Assembly (NCBI GenBank): GCA_963576735.1
Contig: OY755196.1
Coordinates: forward strand, 7,669,912-7,733,911
Source: Bedellia somnulentella
Taxonomy: Eukaryota > Arthropoda > Insecta > Lepidoptera > Bedelliidae
DNA length: 64,000 nt
Reading direction: 5' to 3'
The position numbers and the translations under genes are program-made. Below are positions 20,156 through 30,690 of the stretch, in pieces; the first letter of the stretch is position 1; each line of letters starts with the position of its first letter. The notes below the pieces were generated by a model that was not told the DNA's origin, did no database searches, and saw only the letters and a program-made list of their open reading frames with translations.

Positions 20156-21049
20156 GGTAACATACGTGCATAATTGGTTATTGCACAATTTTTGTACATA
20201 GACAACCTATGTTCAGTAAAAAATATTCACCAAATCTGAATCTTAATTTTAAATTAAATTATGATAAGTAAATAGTATTAAGTACTGCAAATCGGTATAC
20301 TTAAATATGATTATGTCAAAAAAGTTAAATATACTATACGACCGTTGGCTGCCGTAAAGACTATGCAAAAAAAAGGGTTGGATATAACGATTTAATGTCG
20401 TTAATCCAAAAAACGGTATTTCCAACTTCCTTAGCTAAAAGATTGAGAGCTTGTTGAGAAAGATATTAATAATGTCGCTGATTGTAGGGGAGCTAATGAA
20501 TAAGAATTAAGTAAGGAAAATTGTGGAGTTATTTCATTAAGCAGGCAGCATGTTTCATAAATCCGTTAATACACATAGAATAGACAGTAGGTTTTTAATA
20601 TGGTTCGCTAAACCCAAAGGCCGATAGGCGTCCGAAGTATGAAGAATAAAATATTATCATATAAATACTAACACCTCGATGTTTTTTGTAGTCAATGTGG
20701 CACCTCTGCAAAGATTCAAGAGTAGCCCATCGCAGAAATATTATAAGGGTGAGAAAATTTCTTTGAAACAAGATTGTAATTAAAGAAATCGTTGAGAGTA
20801 ACAGTTCATCTGGGCAGTAGCAGAGTCTAACTTTGTACAATTAACATTTTTTGACTGTCTTCACCAAATGCTCATTGTATTATTAATGTTTACGTTTTGG
20901 TTTAATGAATGGAAAAAAAGTATATCTTTTATTGGATTGCATACTATTGTTAAATTATAAATTATAAAATGTATATTATTTGATTAGGTATAGGTTACAC
21001 TACCTGCAAAAACTGTATTTCATGACAAATAAATAAATAACACATACAC
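20156..21049. other. AT-rich, mostly unassigned
   Basis: Includes a scrap of RTE-1 at 20626-20650 (GGCGTCCGAAGTATGAAGAA) and an AAATA-tailed LINE-like 3' end at about 20985-21040. No gene seen. Confidence 0.4.
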
Positions 21050-21270
21050 ACATACATATAATCACGGTTATATTTCCCTGGAAGGGGTAGCCAGAGCTAA
21101 GAAATTATAAATAAATACCTCAGCCACTTTTGGAAGTTGAGTGGGGAAAAGATGGTAAAAATAAAAGTTTTTGGTGATGGGTCTCCAACCGCATCGCCCA
21201 AAAATCCAATAAAAAGCCCCAATACCCTTAGTCGCCTCTTACGATACCCGTGGGTAGAGAGGGGTAGCTT
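21050..21270 (-). repeat. SINE-A, near full length
   Basis: The head end is shortened (stops at GTAGAGAGGGGTAGC). Confidence 0.83.
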
Positions 21271-21403
21271 AAATAAATAAATAAATTGTATCATAATGTA
21301 CTATACATGTCTGCATGTAGAAGAGTGTAAGACCTACTCTATCTTTTCTATGTATTGTATCATCTGTTCTCTATTCTGTGTTTATACATACATACTCGTA
21401 CAT

Positions 21404-21630
21404 ATACTCACGCCATTATTTCCCGTTAGGGAGAGACGAACATCAGAGACTATTGATCACCTCTTTGTGCGATCCTTGCAAACCTATCTAGTTTCTTCTA
21501 CATCCATCAATCTTTTCGTACATGCTCTTTTATTCTTCATACTTCGGACGCCAGCCTTTTTGAGCACACTTTCAATTTGGTCCAAGTGTGTCGTCCGTGG
21601 TCGTCCACTATTAACGTTACCTTGCACATT
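21404..21630 (-). repeat. RTE-1 3' end fragment
   Basis: Contains ATATACTCACGCCATTATTTCC to CGTGGTCGTCCACTATTAACG. It is missing the CTTTGTACGATCC neighbourhood in places. Confidence 0.8.
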
Positions 21631-22809
21631 ACCAATGTTACAAAAAATAAATATAACAAATTATTAAAACATCGAGACAATTACAAAACAATATGCTGAG
21701 ATAAATTCAAAAGCTTCGTGAGTAATAAAAAAGTTTTTGACTATGTTGCGATTCAGTTTTTTCGGCGCTTGAATATTTTTGTTCAAAACTTTTTCTCTAC
21801 CGCTCATACAGTCGACGTATTCGAGTTTTATTGTGGATTCTATTGTCTCGTATTATAGACATATTGGATTGTATTGAAACGGTATAGTGAGATATGGACT
21901 ACAATTACAATTTAAGATGTTTTTGGTGATTTAGTTCTCTAGGCCAATGGCCTTAATTTTTTAAAATATTGTGTTTCAATTGTTATTTTGTTAAAATTTA
22001 ATTTAATTTAAATGCCGTGTAGTGATAGCTTAGAATGTCACTACACCTTTCCACCCACAGGCAGGCATCCGTCGCTCCATGTACTTGCGCGCTATAATTA
22101 CCTACCGCCCGGCCGAACGGTCTGGGGCCACCGGGGGCCCAAGTTCAGTGCGGTTGTCGCGAGCGAGCGGAACGCATATATGCTGAAACAAATATGAAAC
22201 AAAGGCCGGGTAGTATTCTTTACGAACTTTTAAATGACATTAATTTTGAATATCCCAGCCCTTTTTTCCCAAAACAATATCTAATAAAAAATATATGAGA
22301 TTTAGGATTTTTGCAACACTCTAATTTGATAATCAAGAATTTAGAAAGGGTAAGAAATTTATAAAAAATGTATTAAAATAAAGCACATGTAACTTTAAAG
22401 TTATTTATATTTTATTTTACCTACACCCTGACGTCTATAATTAATTATGTTCTTAGATAGATAGATTGCATAGTACAGCTCTAATTTATAAACAAATATT
22501 TTATAACAAAAAAGAAATTGTACTGCCACATACAAGTCAGAACATATAATAAAATAAATATTCACAGTTTTTATTTTAATTTAATTTAATTTAATTTTAT
22601 CGAAAAGGCAGCCCTGCGATTGGTACTGGATCGCGCGGTGCGAAGCAACCACAACTATACGCTTGAGCATTAAGGCACATTTTAGATTGCAGTGGTTGCT
22701 GACGCGATGGGGTTGGTTATTTTAGCAGTAGCATAGTAGCAGTAGTTATAGCAGTAGGTATTGGAATTTTTCTATGAAGTGAAGTATCTGGTAACTATTC
22801 AATAATATG
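21631..22809. other. Mostly unassigned
   Basis: A SINE-A head scrap at 22011-22072 is followed by a short GC-rich patch (22090-22170). An AATTT-type simple repeat lies near 22575-22600. No gene recognised. Confidence 0.4.
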
Positions 22810-23014
22810 TGCCACAGGTGTCGTAAGAGGCGACTAAGGATATGAGGCTTTTAAGTGGTTTATGCGCAATGCGGTTGGAGACCCATCACCAACGATACTT
22901 TATTTCTACCATCTTGTCCCCTATCAACTTTCAAATGTGACTGAGGAGTATCTAGCTTTGATACTCTGGCTACCCCTTTATAGGATTTATGGGCGTGATT
23001 ATATGTATGCATCT
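22810..23014 (+). repeat. SINE-A, second subtype, head truncated
   Basis: Starts at GGTGTCGTAAGAGGCGACTA and continues to the tail. Positions 23015-23515 after it are unassigned. Confidence 0.8.
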
Positions 23015-23515
23015 TATTATTCATTTAAAAATTATATATGAAAATCAATTAATTTAGGTATGCAAACTTAAATAACCTTTCTACGACCTGGAATAAAAAA
23101 AAAACAATTCATATATGACCAAGATAATAAGGAAGATTATCTAACCTACACTAGTGATTTTCTCGATACCCTGTTCCAACTTGTAACCTTACGGGGCATC
23201 CTGTATATATAAATGGAGTTTTTAAAAAAAAAAATTAGTACTTAATGTAGGTACCGAACCCTAAGTTACAACAATACCAAAAATTTTAATAGAAGTCTTT
23301 CTGAAAGGCGAACGTAGCCTTTCAATTTCTGAAATTGCTCCTATTTCAATCGTTTTGCATCTAAAATCTTTAGGTTTGGACCTATCGACGATAAGCTTTT
23401 ATTATATAACCTTATTTTATTACCATTTCTGGCTCTAATTTGACACGTTTTTCAATGCTTGTGGAATCTTTAATAATATAATTTGATAACTCGATTTTTA
23501 AATGGATACACATCG

Positions 23516-23797
23516 CAGTCGGCTTAGAATAACACTGAGCCATTTCTTCTGATGATGATGATAAGCTTATGATTATTTTGTCACTAGCCTTTTCTACCCA
23601 CGGGTGTTGTAAGAGGCAACTAAGGGTATCAGTTTTTTTTAAATGGTTGGAGATGCATCACCAACGATATCTTTATCTCTACCATCTTATCCCAAATCGA
23701 CTTCCAAATGTCGCTGAGGAGTTTCTAGCTCTGAAGTTCTGCCTACCCCTTTTTGGGATTTATGGCCGTGAGTATATATATGTATACGTATGTATAA
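23516..23797 (+). repeat. SINE-A with small insertion near the head
   Basis: Head blocks are interrupted by a GATGATGATGATAAG stretch. The 3' part is of the second subtype. Its tail abuts the TIR element that follows. Confidence 0.75.
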
Positions 23798-25124
23798 CAC
23801 AGGCCTGCAAATTTTAACTTTTATTTTCCCCTTTTAGATTTGAATGCTGATCTTGGGGTATTTTGGTGCGTAGATTACGAATATGTACTTGGTTTTTTTC
23901 TATCACCCTCAGTTTTTTGAAAAATCCCTACTTTGTAAAATTGAAAAAAAACACGACTTTATTTGAGTATTTATTTTTTATTACAATTAAGAAACAATTA
24001 CATGACTTTAAAACATTAAAAATATATTTGGGGGACAATAAAAAAATAAATAAAAATATCAAATACTTTTGTGGTATCTTGCTTTTTTTTCACTGAAGCT
24101 CCGATTGTGAGATTTTCGCTTGAAATTGCGACTTGCATCATCTCGCTTTAACAGCCAACAAAAGTCTGCCATCATTGTTTTATTCCACTTTCCCTGATAG
24201 CGACGTTCCATCTCCTTCAAATCCTGGTGAAATCTTTCGCCTTGCTCTTCACTTACAGCTCCCAAGTTATCAAGAAAGTAGTTCAAATGTGAATTAAGGA
24301 AATGAAGTTTAATGCTCATCGAACATCCCATTTTTCCGTAATTTTCAATCATTTTCTCCACAATTTCTTCATAATTTGGGCTTTTGTGGTTTCCTAGGAA
24401 ATGTCTTACTACTTCCTTAAAAGATTTCCAGGCTTCTAACTCAATTTCACTCAATTTTTCATCGAAAGCTGTCTCTTTCATCAATTTTCTTATGTCCGGA
24501 CCAACGAATATACCTTCTTTCAGTTTAGCTTCAGAGAGAGACGGAAATACTTGGTGTAGATATTTAAAACCTTCTCCTTCTGTGTTTAAAAAAAAATGTC
24601 CGGAGAGTTTAAACACTTTCGCGATGACATTTTTCAAGTGAGCGTTATGAATTGCACAGAAGTACTGATTTGTAGAAAAAATGATATTGCTATTTATACA
24701 AAAAATATATCATCTACCTTCATTAACTCTTTTCTAACGATTTAAGTGAATTTTTATAAAAAAAAACATTAAGTCTACTAGAAACGAGGTATTTAGCAAA
24801 TGACTCAAAAATCCTATTTTTTTTATAATAAAGGTATGTCACTTAGTTAATTAAGTTTTATTTAACTAATTTTATATTTATTAGAACTCATTAATTAGTA
24901 TCTAATGCATTCAGTGCATTTTTTGTTTAATTCGAATCGATTTAAATAAAATATTATTTAAAAACTAGGAAGGCCAAGGTAATTTTGGAAAAATTAAACA
25001 ATGCTAAATAACTAAAAAACCTGACGTGATGGAATTTTTTAAATATTTTTCCTGTAATCAGCGCCCCAAAATCTATCCAAATCAGTCATCAAAACTGAAA
25101 GGGGAAAACCATTGCAGACCTGTG
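23798..25124. mobile_element. 1.3 kb TIR element carrying an uncharacterised arthropod gene fragment
   Basis: The left end CACAGGCCTGCAA and the right end, read in reverse, CACAGGTCTGCAA, are inverted repeats. The similarity continues inward for ~75 to 130 bp with gaps: shared blocks include TTTTCCCCTTT, CTGAT and TTTTGG.GCG..GATTAC. Between them lies the coding fragment at 24059-24637. No clear target duplication is visible, partly because the left flank is a SINE tail. The superfamily is not identified. Confidence 0.75.
24059..24637 (-). pseudogene. C-terminal fragment of a multicopy uncharacterised arthropod protein
   Basis: 192 open codons. The reading frame resembles a family found in many copies in insects, and in other invertebrates, that has no assigned function. 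Its signature here is IKLHFLNSHLNYFLDNLGAV, EEQGERFHQDLKEMERRYQG and MADFCWLLKRD. Earlier blocks are KEGIFVGPDIRKLMKE and AWKSFKEVVRHFLGNHK. The apparent start is probably internal: upstream sequence still translates in frame (IHNAHL) before similarity ends, so the N-terminal part of the family is missing. The sequence is charged, with no signal peptide or membrane segment. Its place inside terminal inverted repeats suggests transposon cargo or a transposase relic; that is inference. Confidence 0.7.
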
Positions 25125-25545
25125 AATTATATTCAGGAAATATTTTTTGTAATCGGTCGTATGATTTCGGAGCCTATTCATTACAAACAAGCAAAATTTC
25201 CTCTTTATTATTAAACGGACGACAAACACTGTACGTCACTCCTGTTTCTTACTCGTTAAATATTACTAAGTTAAGTTTAACTTCTTGAGTACGAAACCTG
25301 ACTCAGGTTTCGTCCTGACACTCTCTAATAACTTTGCGGTGCTGAATCATTAAATACTTCTTAAGAGTGAGTTTGTAAAGTTATAGCGTTGGGGGACTTC
25401 TTCTGTCAAGTGGTAAGAAGTGGTTAGGATGGAAACTATCTAAGTTAGAAGGTTGTATGTTAAAAATTTGAGTTACTATCCTTTTGTATATTACAGTCAG
25501 TTACAGGTAGGGTAGGTAACTAAACTTAACTTTTTATTATCTCTT
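25125..25545. other. No recognisable feature
   Basis: AT-rich. One short palindromic phrase (GAAACCTGACTCAGGTTTC) near 25290-25310. No gene seen. Confidence 0.4.
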
Positions 25546-25690
25546 TTATCCTTCGTACTTCGGACGCCTGTCTTTTTGAGCACACTCTCGATTTGGTTCA
25601 AGTGTATCCTCCGTGGTCGTCCTCAACTAACATTACCCTCCACATTAGCTCTATAGATCCCTTTTACTAATTTCCTATCATCCATCCTGT
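25546..25690 (-). repeat. RTE-1 internal 3' fragment
   Basis: Contains CGTACTTCGGACGCCTGTC to ATCATCCATCCTGTC, which encodes the C-terminal part. The tail is missing. Confidence 0.8.
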
Positions 25691-25751
25691 CAATGTAACT
25701 TTAAAAATATGTAAGAAATCATTGTTCCCGTACTTGATTTTGAAACATTGC

Positions 25752-25822
25752 AGATTTTTTTAATTCTGAAGCTCTGGCTACCCCTTTTTGGGATTTTAAG
25801 TCGTGATTTCAAGTATGTATTC
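25752..25822 (+). repeat. SINE-A 3' fragment
   Basis: Only the CTGAAGCTCTGGCTACCCC region and a short tail. Confidence 0.7.
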
Positions 25823-25898
25823 ATTATTGTTCCTGAAACTTTTACTACCCCTTTTTATTCTCATTAGCCCATAGTTTAGATGACTTTAAAGGTAGAAT

Positions 25899-26169
25899 TT
25901 GATGTGTAGTGTCAGCTTAGATTGCTGTGTAGTGTCGGCTTAGAATAGCACTACCCCATTTCTTCCGGTGTGTGTACGTAAGAGCCGACTAACGGTTTTC
26001 GGGCTTTTGAGGGATTTTTGGGCGATGCGGTTGGAGACCCATCGCCAACAACCTTCATTTCACCATCTTTTCCCCACAGAACTTCCAAAAGTTGCTGAGG
26101 AATTTCTGATTCCCTAGCTCTGGCTACGCCTTCTAGGGATTTATAGCCATGAGTATATGTATGTATGTA
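25899..26169 (+). repeat. SINE-A with two heads inside one target duplication
   Basis: A 20 bp extra head (GATGTGTAGTGTCAGCTTAG) precedes the full copy, and both lie inside the 14 bp duplication TTTAAAGGTAGAAT at 25885-25898 and 26170-26183. The double head was therefore inserted in one event. Confidence 0.88.
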
Positions 26170-26183
26170 TTTAAAGGTAGAAT

Positions 26184-26479
26184 GGTGTATATGATTAGAT
26201 AACAAATTCTCGCTTATACTCGCTCAATGGGTCTATTAATGTGAATGTAATATTAGCTAGGCCAGGAAAGTTTAGTCAACTCTTCACATCGAAAACGATA
26301 ATAGGCATACTGATCTCTTCTAACCCTTATTAAAATTTGTTTCTCTCGCACACACGAAACGAATATTCGTATTTTGACATTTCTGATATATGAGAATACA
26401 TGGTGATATTTGACGAATCCAACGATATTTGTTTATTTGTTGTTGGTTTCATCGAATAGAAAGCGCCAATATTTATATA
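26184..26479. other. No recognisable feature
   Basis: AT-rich. A TTTGTTTATTTGTTGTTGG simple stretch. No gene. Confidence 0.4.
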
Positions 26480-26848
26480 AACATAACATAACATAAACGT
26501 TCACGCTGAATATCCCCGAAAGGGTTGGCAGAGGTACTAATACTTCTGAACATCACGTGACTTTGTCACCTGGTGTTCAGAGTACACGCGTTCTGCATGG
26601 ACAGTGTACTCACGTGATAGTGGGCAGGCCTATCGCCGTTTTGTACGAATACACTGTCACATGACTAAGTACAACTCAGCCATGTGGGTTTCCTCACGAT
26701 GTTTTCCCTCACCGTTAACAACCATGATAAATTAACCACACATATGTCTTTAGAAAAGACAAATTTGTGTAGGCCCGACCCAGGATTTGAACACTTATCG
26801 TTTGCACGATAACCGAGTGGTCTACCCACTGGGCTATCACAGTTGCTT
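26480..26848 (-). repeat. SINE-B, full length
   Basis: Complete from the TTATG-rich tail to the CACTGGGCTATCACAG head. Confidence 0.92.
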
Positions 26849-27143
26849 ATTATATTGTTCTATAAAATTTCAAAATGTCAAAATTTGTTGCGTGCGAGGG
26901 AGATAGAAATAAAATGTTAAAATGGGTAGAAGAGATAAGTATGCTAATTTATCGTTCTCGGCTTGAAGAGTTGACTTTCAGGCGTTTCCTTGCCCCCTGG
27001 GTAGACTATACGACCTAGTTCTTGTCAGATTATCATGTCCATTCAGATTTCCTCAAATTATAGTTTATGTAATTTAAGTTTCTTTAGGCAGTGCCAAACA
27101 GGAATTTAATCTACCCTAACATTACCCTATATCCATTATTATA
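26849..27143. other. No recognisable feature
   Basis: AT-rich, unassigned. Confidence 0.35.
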
Positions 27144-27841
27144 CTTCGGCCGTTCAGATAATGCGTTCCTGACGCCTATCAGTTAGTCATCATAAAGTCA
27201 ACATAAACCGCTGACATAACCTTGTAATAGCGCATTATGAAAAATATTCTTACCAAGTTATTTGACACTCAGTTTGGCACTAAATTATAACATTCATTGA
27301 TAATTGATATCATCATCTTTATATATTATTTTTCTAAGCCTCTTTCTTGCCCGGAAGCCTGTGATGCGATGAGTTAAGCTAGAAATTTGGTTCAGGTATC
27401 GTTTTGTACAGATCGCGGCCGTAGTGTGCACAAAATTCAGACATCTGATGTAACTGGATTAAGTTAATTGTTACAGAATTTCAAAGTTTCGATTTTGGCC
27501 CATAGACTTTGCTTGAGTGTCATAAGCGCGCGCAAACTTTAGTCGATCAGAGATGCGCTGTGATTGGTCGGAATTTTTTCAAACCGGACAATCAGAAAAA
27601 ATCTTCAGAAATTCAAAAGAGCTGCGCTGTGATTGGTCGGAAAATTTCAAAATAAACTCATTTTATAGGACGCGACGTAGTCGCGCCAGGGTTACTCACT
27701 AGTGTTGTTTTCATGCTCATCAATTGTTAAAACGATAAACAACCAGCAAAAATATTTTTATCGTAACTGCAACGCCATTACAAAATTACATCGTTAGTTC
27801 AATCGCAACGTGTCAGGAACGCATTCTCTGAACGACCGAAC
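27144..27841. mobile_element. ~700 bp non-autonomous TIR element
   Basis: Imperfect ~30 bp terminal inverted repeats: CTTCGGCCGTTCAGATAATG at the left and, reversed, GTTCGGTCGTTCAGAGAATG at the right, both followed by CGTTCCTGAC. TA lies on each side (27142-27143, 27842-27843). The interior holds a repeated phrase GCGCTGTGATTGGTCGGAA (twice, ~75 bp apart) but no coding frame. Confidence 0.8.
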
Positions 27842-27861
27842 TATAGGGTAGATTATAATAG

Positions 27862-28000
27862 CTTCTCAGTTCGGAGGTTGCAGGTTCCATCCCCGCTGAG
27901 AAAAACATTTATGTGATGAGCATAAATGATTGTTTCTTAGTCTTGGATGTTATTTATATGTGTATTTTATACTATTAAATATATGTATCGTTGAGTTAGT
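27862..28000 (+). repeat. SINE-C, copy 2, head truncated
   Basis: Starts within the tRNA-like head (AGCTTCTCAGTTCGGAGG). The body GTGATGAGCATAAATG and GTCTTGGATGTT is present. Confidence 0.75.
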
Positions 28001-28090
28001 ATCCTTTAATACGAGTTGTACAAGTACAAGAGTTCATATAGTATCCAATAACGGTCTGATTATTATGTATTGTATGCATGTAGAAAATCT

Positions 28091-28440
28091 AACGACGTGA
28101 TAGCTCAATGGGTAGAACACCGGTTAATGTGCAAGCGACTAGTGTTCAAATCCCAGGTCGGGCCTACACCAATTTGTCTTTTATAAAGACATATGTGTGG
28201 TTAATTTATCACGGTTGTTAACGGTGAGGGAAATCATCGTGAGGAAACCCACATGGCTAAGTTGTACTTAGTACAAAACGGCGAAAGGCCTGCCCCCTAT
28301 CTCGTGAGTACACTGTCCATGCAAAACGTGGGTACTATGAACAACAGGTGACAATGTCACGTGATGTTCAGAAGTATTAGTACCTCTGCCAACCCCTTCG
28401 GGGATGTTGGGCGTGAACGTTTATGTTTGTTATGTTTATG
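28091..28440 (+). repeat. SINE-B, near full length
   Basis: A small deletion removes the CATGTGACAGTGTATTC block. Head and tail are intact. Confidence 0.9.
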
Positions 28441-28446
28441 TTTGAA

Positions 28447-28512
28447 AATCTAATTCTGAAGCTCTAGCTACTAGCTACCCTTTTGGGAATCTAAGCCGTG
28501 AGTATATGTATA
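28447..28512 (+). repeat. SINE-A 3' fragment
   Basis: Contains CTGAAGCTCTAGCTA with a small duplication (CTAGCTACTAGCTAC). Confidence 0.65.
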
Positions 28513-28792
28513 ATGCAAACGTAAATATTTTATCTTTAGGTCTTTGAAACATATTTATATAGTAAAACTTGCGCAACTCTGTGTTGTTGGCATGCCTTTG
28601 AAATAAATAAACTCAAGTATTCTTAAGCTGACCCGAAAGTGGGTTGAAGCGAACCTATTTAGAGGTCCTTAAATGCGGATCGAGTAAACGAAAGGTCCTA
28701 AGGGTTACATTCGATCCCATATCAAATAAGGAAGCGTGTTCTGCTAAGGTATTCCTTGGGTTGTATTTTTTGATTGGATGTGTAAAATCACA

Positions 28793-28893
28793 CATAAACT
28801 CACGGCTATAAATCCCTTAAGGATAGCCAGAGCTTCAGATTGAGAAATTCCTCAGCCACCTTTGGAAGTTGAGTGGGGAAAAGATGGTAAAAT
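28793..28893 (-). repeat. SINE-A 3' fragment
   Basis: Tail and the last ~90 bp only, ending at AGATGGTAAAATAA. Confidence 0.75.
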
Positions 28894-28940
28894 AATGGTT
28901 TAAATCTTTTTTTGTTTGTTCATGAAACACTACTTAAACG

Positions 28941-29259
28941 TAATTTAATGTTTTTTTGACATGAATTCCTCATGTGGGGATTATTACTCATAAATAAAAG
29001 ATGTTATTAAAGGAAAGAAAAATTTTTTTTTTTTTTTTTCGACACTGGCGGGGTTCGAACCCGCGACCTTCGGGTATACGCCCCCGTCGCTCTGCCAACT
29101 GACACTGTAGCTCAGTTGGCAGAGCGACGGGGGCGTATACCCGAAGGTCGCGGGTTCGAACCCCGCCAGTGTCGAAATTTTTCTTTCCTTTAATAACATC
29201 TTTTATTTATGAGTAATAATCCCCACATGAGGAATTCATGTCAAAAAAACATTAAATTA
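28941..29259. repeat. Inverted repeat of two repeat T units
   Basis: Two arms of ~150 bp meet at about 29103-29111. Each arm carries a tRNA-like sequence, so the pair is head to head. The left arm has a longer T run (about 17 against 5). The centre forms a strong hairpin: CTCTGCCAACTGA pairs with TCAGTTGGCAGAG. Confidence 0.92.
29101..29174 (+). tRNA. tRNA-like sequence in repeat T, unit 1 (probable pseudogene)
   Basis: Acceptor GACACTG/CAGTGTC, D stem GCTC/GAGC and T arm GCGGG-TTCGAAC-CCCGC all pair perfectly. The anticodon arm pairs only as CGGG/CCCG with an 8-base loop, which is not decodable as a normal tRNA. The A and B boxes are good, so it may still be transcribed. An inverted partial copy (29041-29100) faces it. 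Confidence 0.6.
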
Positions 29260-29416
29260 TGTAATAGTTAGGCGTTTCCAACATTTGCATTCTATCTGAA
29301 AAGGTAGACAAGTGGCCGTCCGAATTAGTTAAAATTCGGAGGTAGGAAACGCAAACACTACTTGAACGTGTAAAGAAGAAACGGAGGATAGAGAAATTTC
29401 GCGCTGGATGCCAACT

Positions 29417-29490
29417 GACACTGTAGCTCAGTTGGCAGAGCGACGGGGGCGTATACCCGAAGGTCGCGGGTTCGAACCCCGCCAGTGTCG
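29417..29490 (+). tRNA. tRNA-like sequence in repeat T, unit 2 (probable pseudogene)
   Basis: Reads as identical to unit 1, with the same 8-base anticodon loop. Confidence 0.6.
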
Positions 29491-29732
29491 AAATTTTTCT
29501 TTCCTTTAATAACATCTTTTATTTATGAGTAATAATCCCCACATGAGGAATTCATGTCAAAAAAACATTAAATTATGTAATAGTTAGGCGTTTCCAACAT
29601 TTGCATTCTATCTGAAAAGGTAGACAAGTGGCCGTCCGAATTAGTTAAAATTCGGAGGTAGGAAACGCAAACACTACTTGAACGTGTAAAGAAGAAACGG
29701 AGGATAGAGAAATTTCGCGCTGGATGCCAACT

Positions 29733-29806
29733 GACACTGTAGCTCAGTTGGCAGAGCGACGGGGGCGTATACCCGAAGGTCGCGGGTTCGAACCCCGCCA
29801 GTGTCG
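29733..29806 (+). tRNA. tRNA-like sequence in repeat T, unit 3 (probable pseudogene)
   Basis: Reads as identical to units 1 and 2. Confidence 0.6.
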
Positions 29807-30048
29807 AAATTTTTCTTTCCTTTAATAACATCTTTTATTTATGAGTAATAATCCCCACATGAGGAATTCATGTCAAAAAAACATTAAATTATGTAATAGT
29901 TAGGCGTTTCCAACATTTGCATTCTATCTGAAAAGGTAGACAAGTGGCCGTCCGAATTAGTTAAAATTCGGAGGTAGGAAACGCAAACACTACTTGAACG
30001 TGTAAAGAAGAAACGGAGGATAGAGAAATTTCGCGCTGGATGCCAACT

Positions 30049-30122
30049 GACACTGTAGCTCAGTTGGCAGAGCGACGGGGGCGTATACTCGAAGGTCGCG
30101 GGTTCAAACCCCGCCAGTGTCG
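30049..30122 (+). tRNA. tRNA-like sequence in repeat T, unit 4 (probable pseudogene)
   Basis: Two changes: ATACTCG in the anticodon arm and GGTTCAAACC in the T loop. This is the edge unit of the array. Confidence 0.55.
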
Positions 30123-30157
30123 AAATTTTTCTTTCCTTTAATAACATCTTTTATTTA

Positions 30158-30305
30158 TGACTACTTAAACGTGTTAAAGAAATAAAGGATAGAAGAATTT
30201 CGCGCTGGCAGCCATTGACACGGTGGCTCAATTGGCAAGCGTCGGGGCGTATACCCGAGGTCGCGGGTTCGATTCCCGCCTGTGTCGTAATTTTTCTTTC
30301 CTTTA
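30158..30305 (+). repeat. Repeat T, diverged partial unit
   Basis: Starts at CTACTTAAACGTG. Its tRNA-like part (30217-30287) is of the type seen at 49827, with TCGGGGCGTATACCCGA as anticodon arm, but the D arm is damaged (CTCAATTGGCAAGC). Confidence 0.8.
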
Positions 30306-30308
30306 TTT

Positions 30309-30398
30309 ATTCTGAGGCTGAGGAATTTTTTAATTCCTTAGCTCTGGCTACCCCTTCTAGGGATTTATAGCCGTGAGTATATGTATGTTTGTATGTTT
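30309..30398 (+). repeat. SINE-A 3' fragment
   Basis: Last ~80 bp and tail, joined to repeat T. Confidence 0.75.
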
Positions 30399-30424
30399 AT
30401 TTATTCTTTATTTATTAGTAAAAT

Positions 30425-30535
30425 AGTGGTGGTTGATGATGGGTCTCCAACCACATCCCTTAACTCCAAGTCGCCTCTTACGTCACCCGTGTGGGTAGAA
30501 ATGGGTAGTGACATTCTAAGCAGGCACTATACGGC
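30425..30535 (-). repeat. SINE-A 5' fragment
   Basis: Head plus the GATGGGTCTCCAACC block only. Confidence 0.7.
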
Positions 30536-30559
30536 TTATTATATAATACATATATAAAT

Positions 30560-30682
30560 AACACTCAAGACCAACGAACCATCATTTATGTTCATCATTT
30601 AAATGTTGGTCTCAGCGGGGATCGAACCTGCGACCTCCGAACCGAGAAGCTAGTCACCTATCCACTCGGTTATTTAATCGGA
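30560..30682 (-). repeat. SINE-C, copy 3
   Basis: The tRNA-like head (CTCAGCGGGGATCGAACCTG in reverse) and the short body are present. Confidence 0.78.
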
Positions 30683-30690
30683 ATGATTCA

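Larger units (their letters stand above)
29101..30150 (+). repeat. Tandem array of 316 bp repeat T
   Basis: The phrase GACACTGTAGCTCAGTTGG starts at 29101, 29417, 29733 and 30049, exactly 316 bp apart. The unit contains a tRNA-like cloverleaf, a T-rich trailer (AATTTTTCTTTCC) and a ~170 bp leader (TAGTTAGGCG... to GCGCTGGATGCCAACT). The three leaders read as identical. Open frames on the minus strand are repeat artefacts. Confidence 0.95.

Noticed and set aside
22090..22170. GC-rich patch as a possible CpG island or promoter
   Set aside because: Too short, follows a broken SINE-A head, and no gene lies beside it.
25026..25214. 62-codon frame near the right end of the 23.8-25.1 kb element
   Set aside because: It crosses the terminal inverted repeat and has no relation to the protein family inside the element.
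28984..30147. Four minus-strand frames of 71-87 codons beginning MLLKERKISTLAGFEPATF
   Set aside because: They are translations of the tRNA-like repeat T and repeat exactly with the 316 bp period. This kind of peptide is a common annotation artefact.
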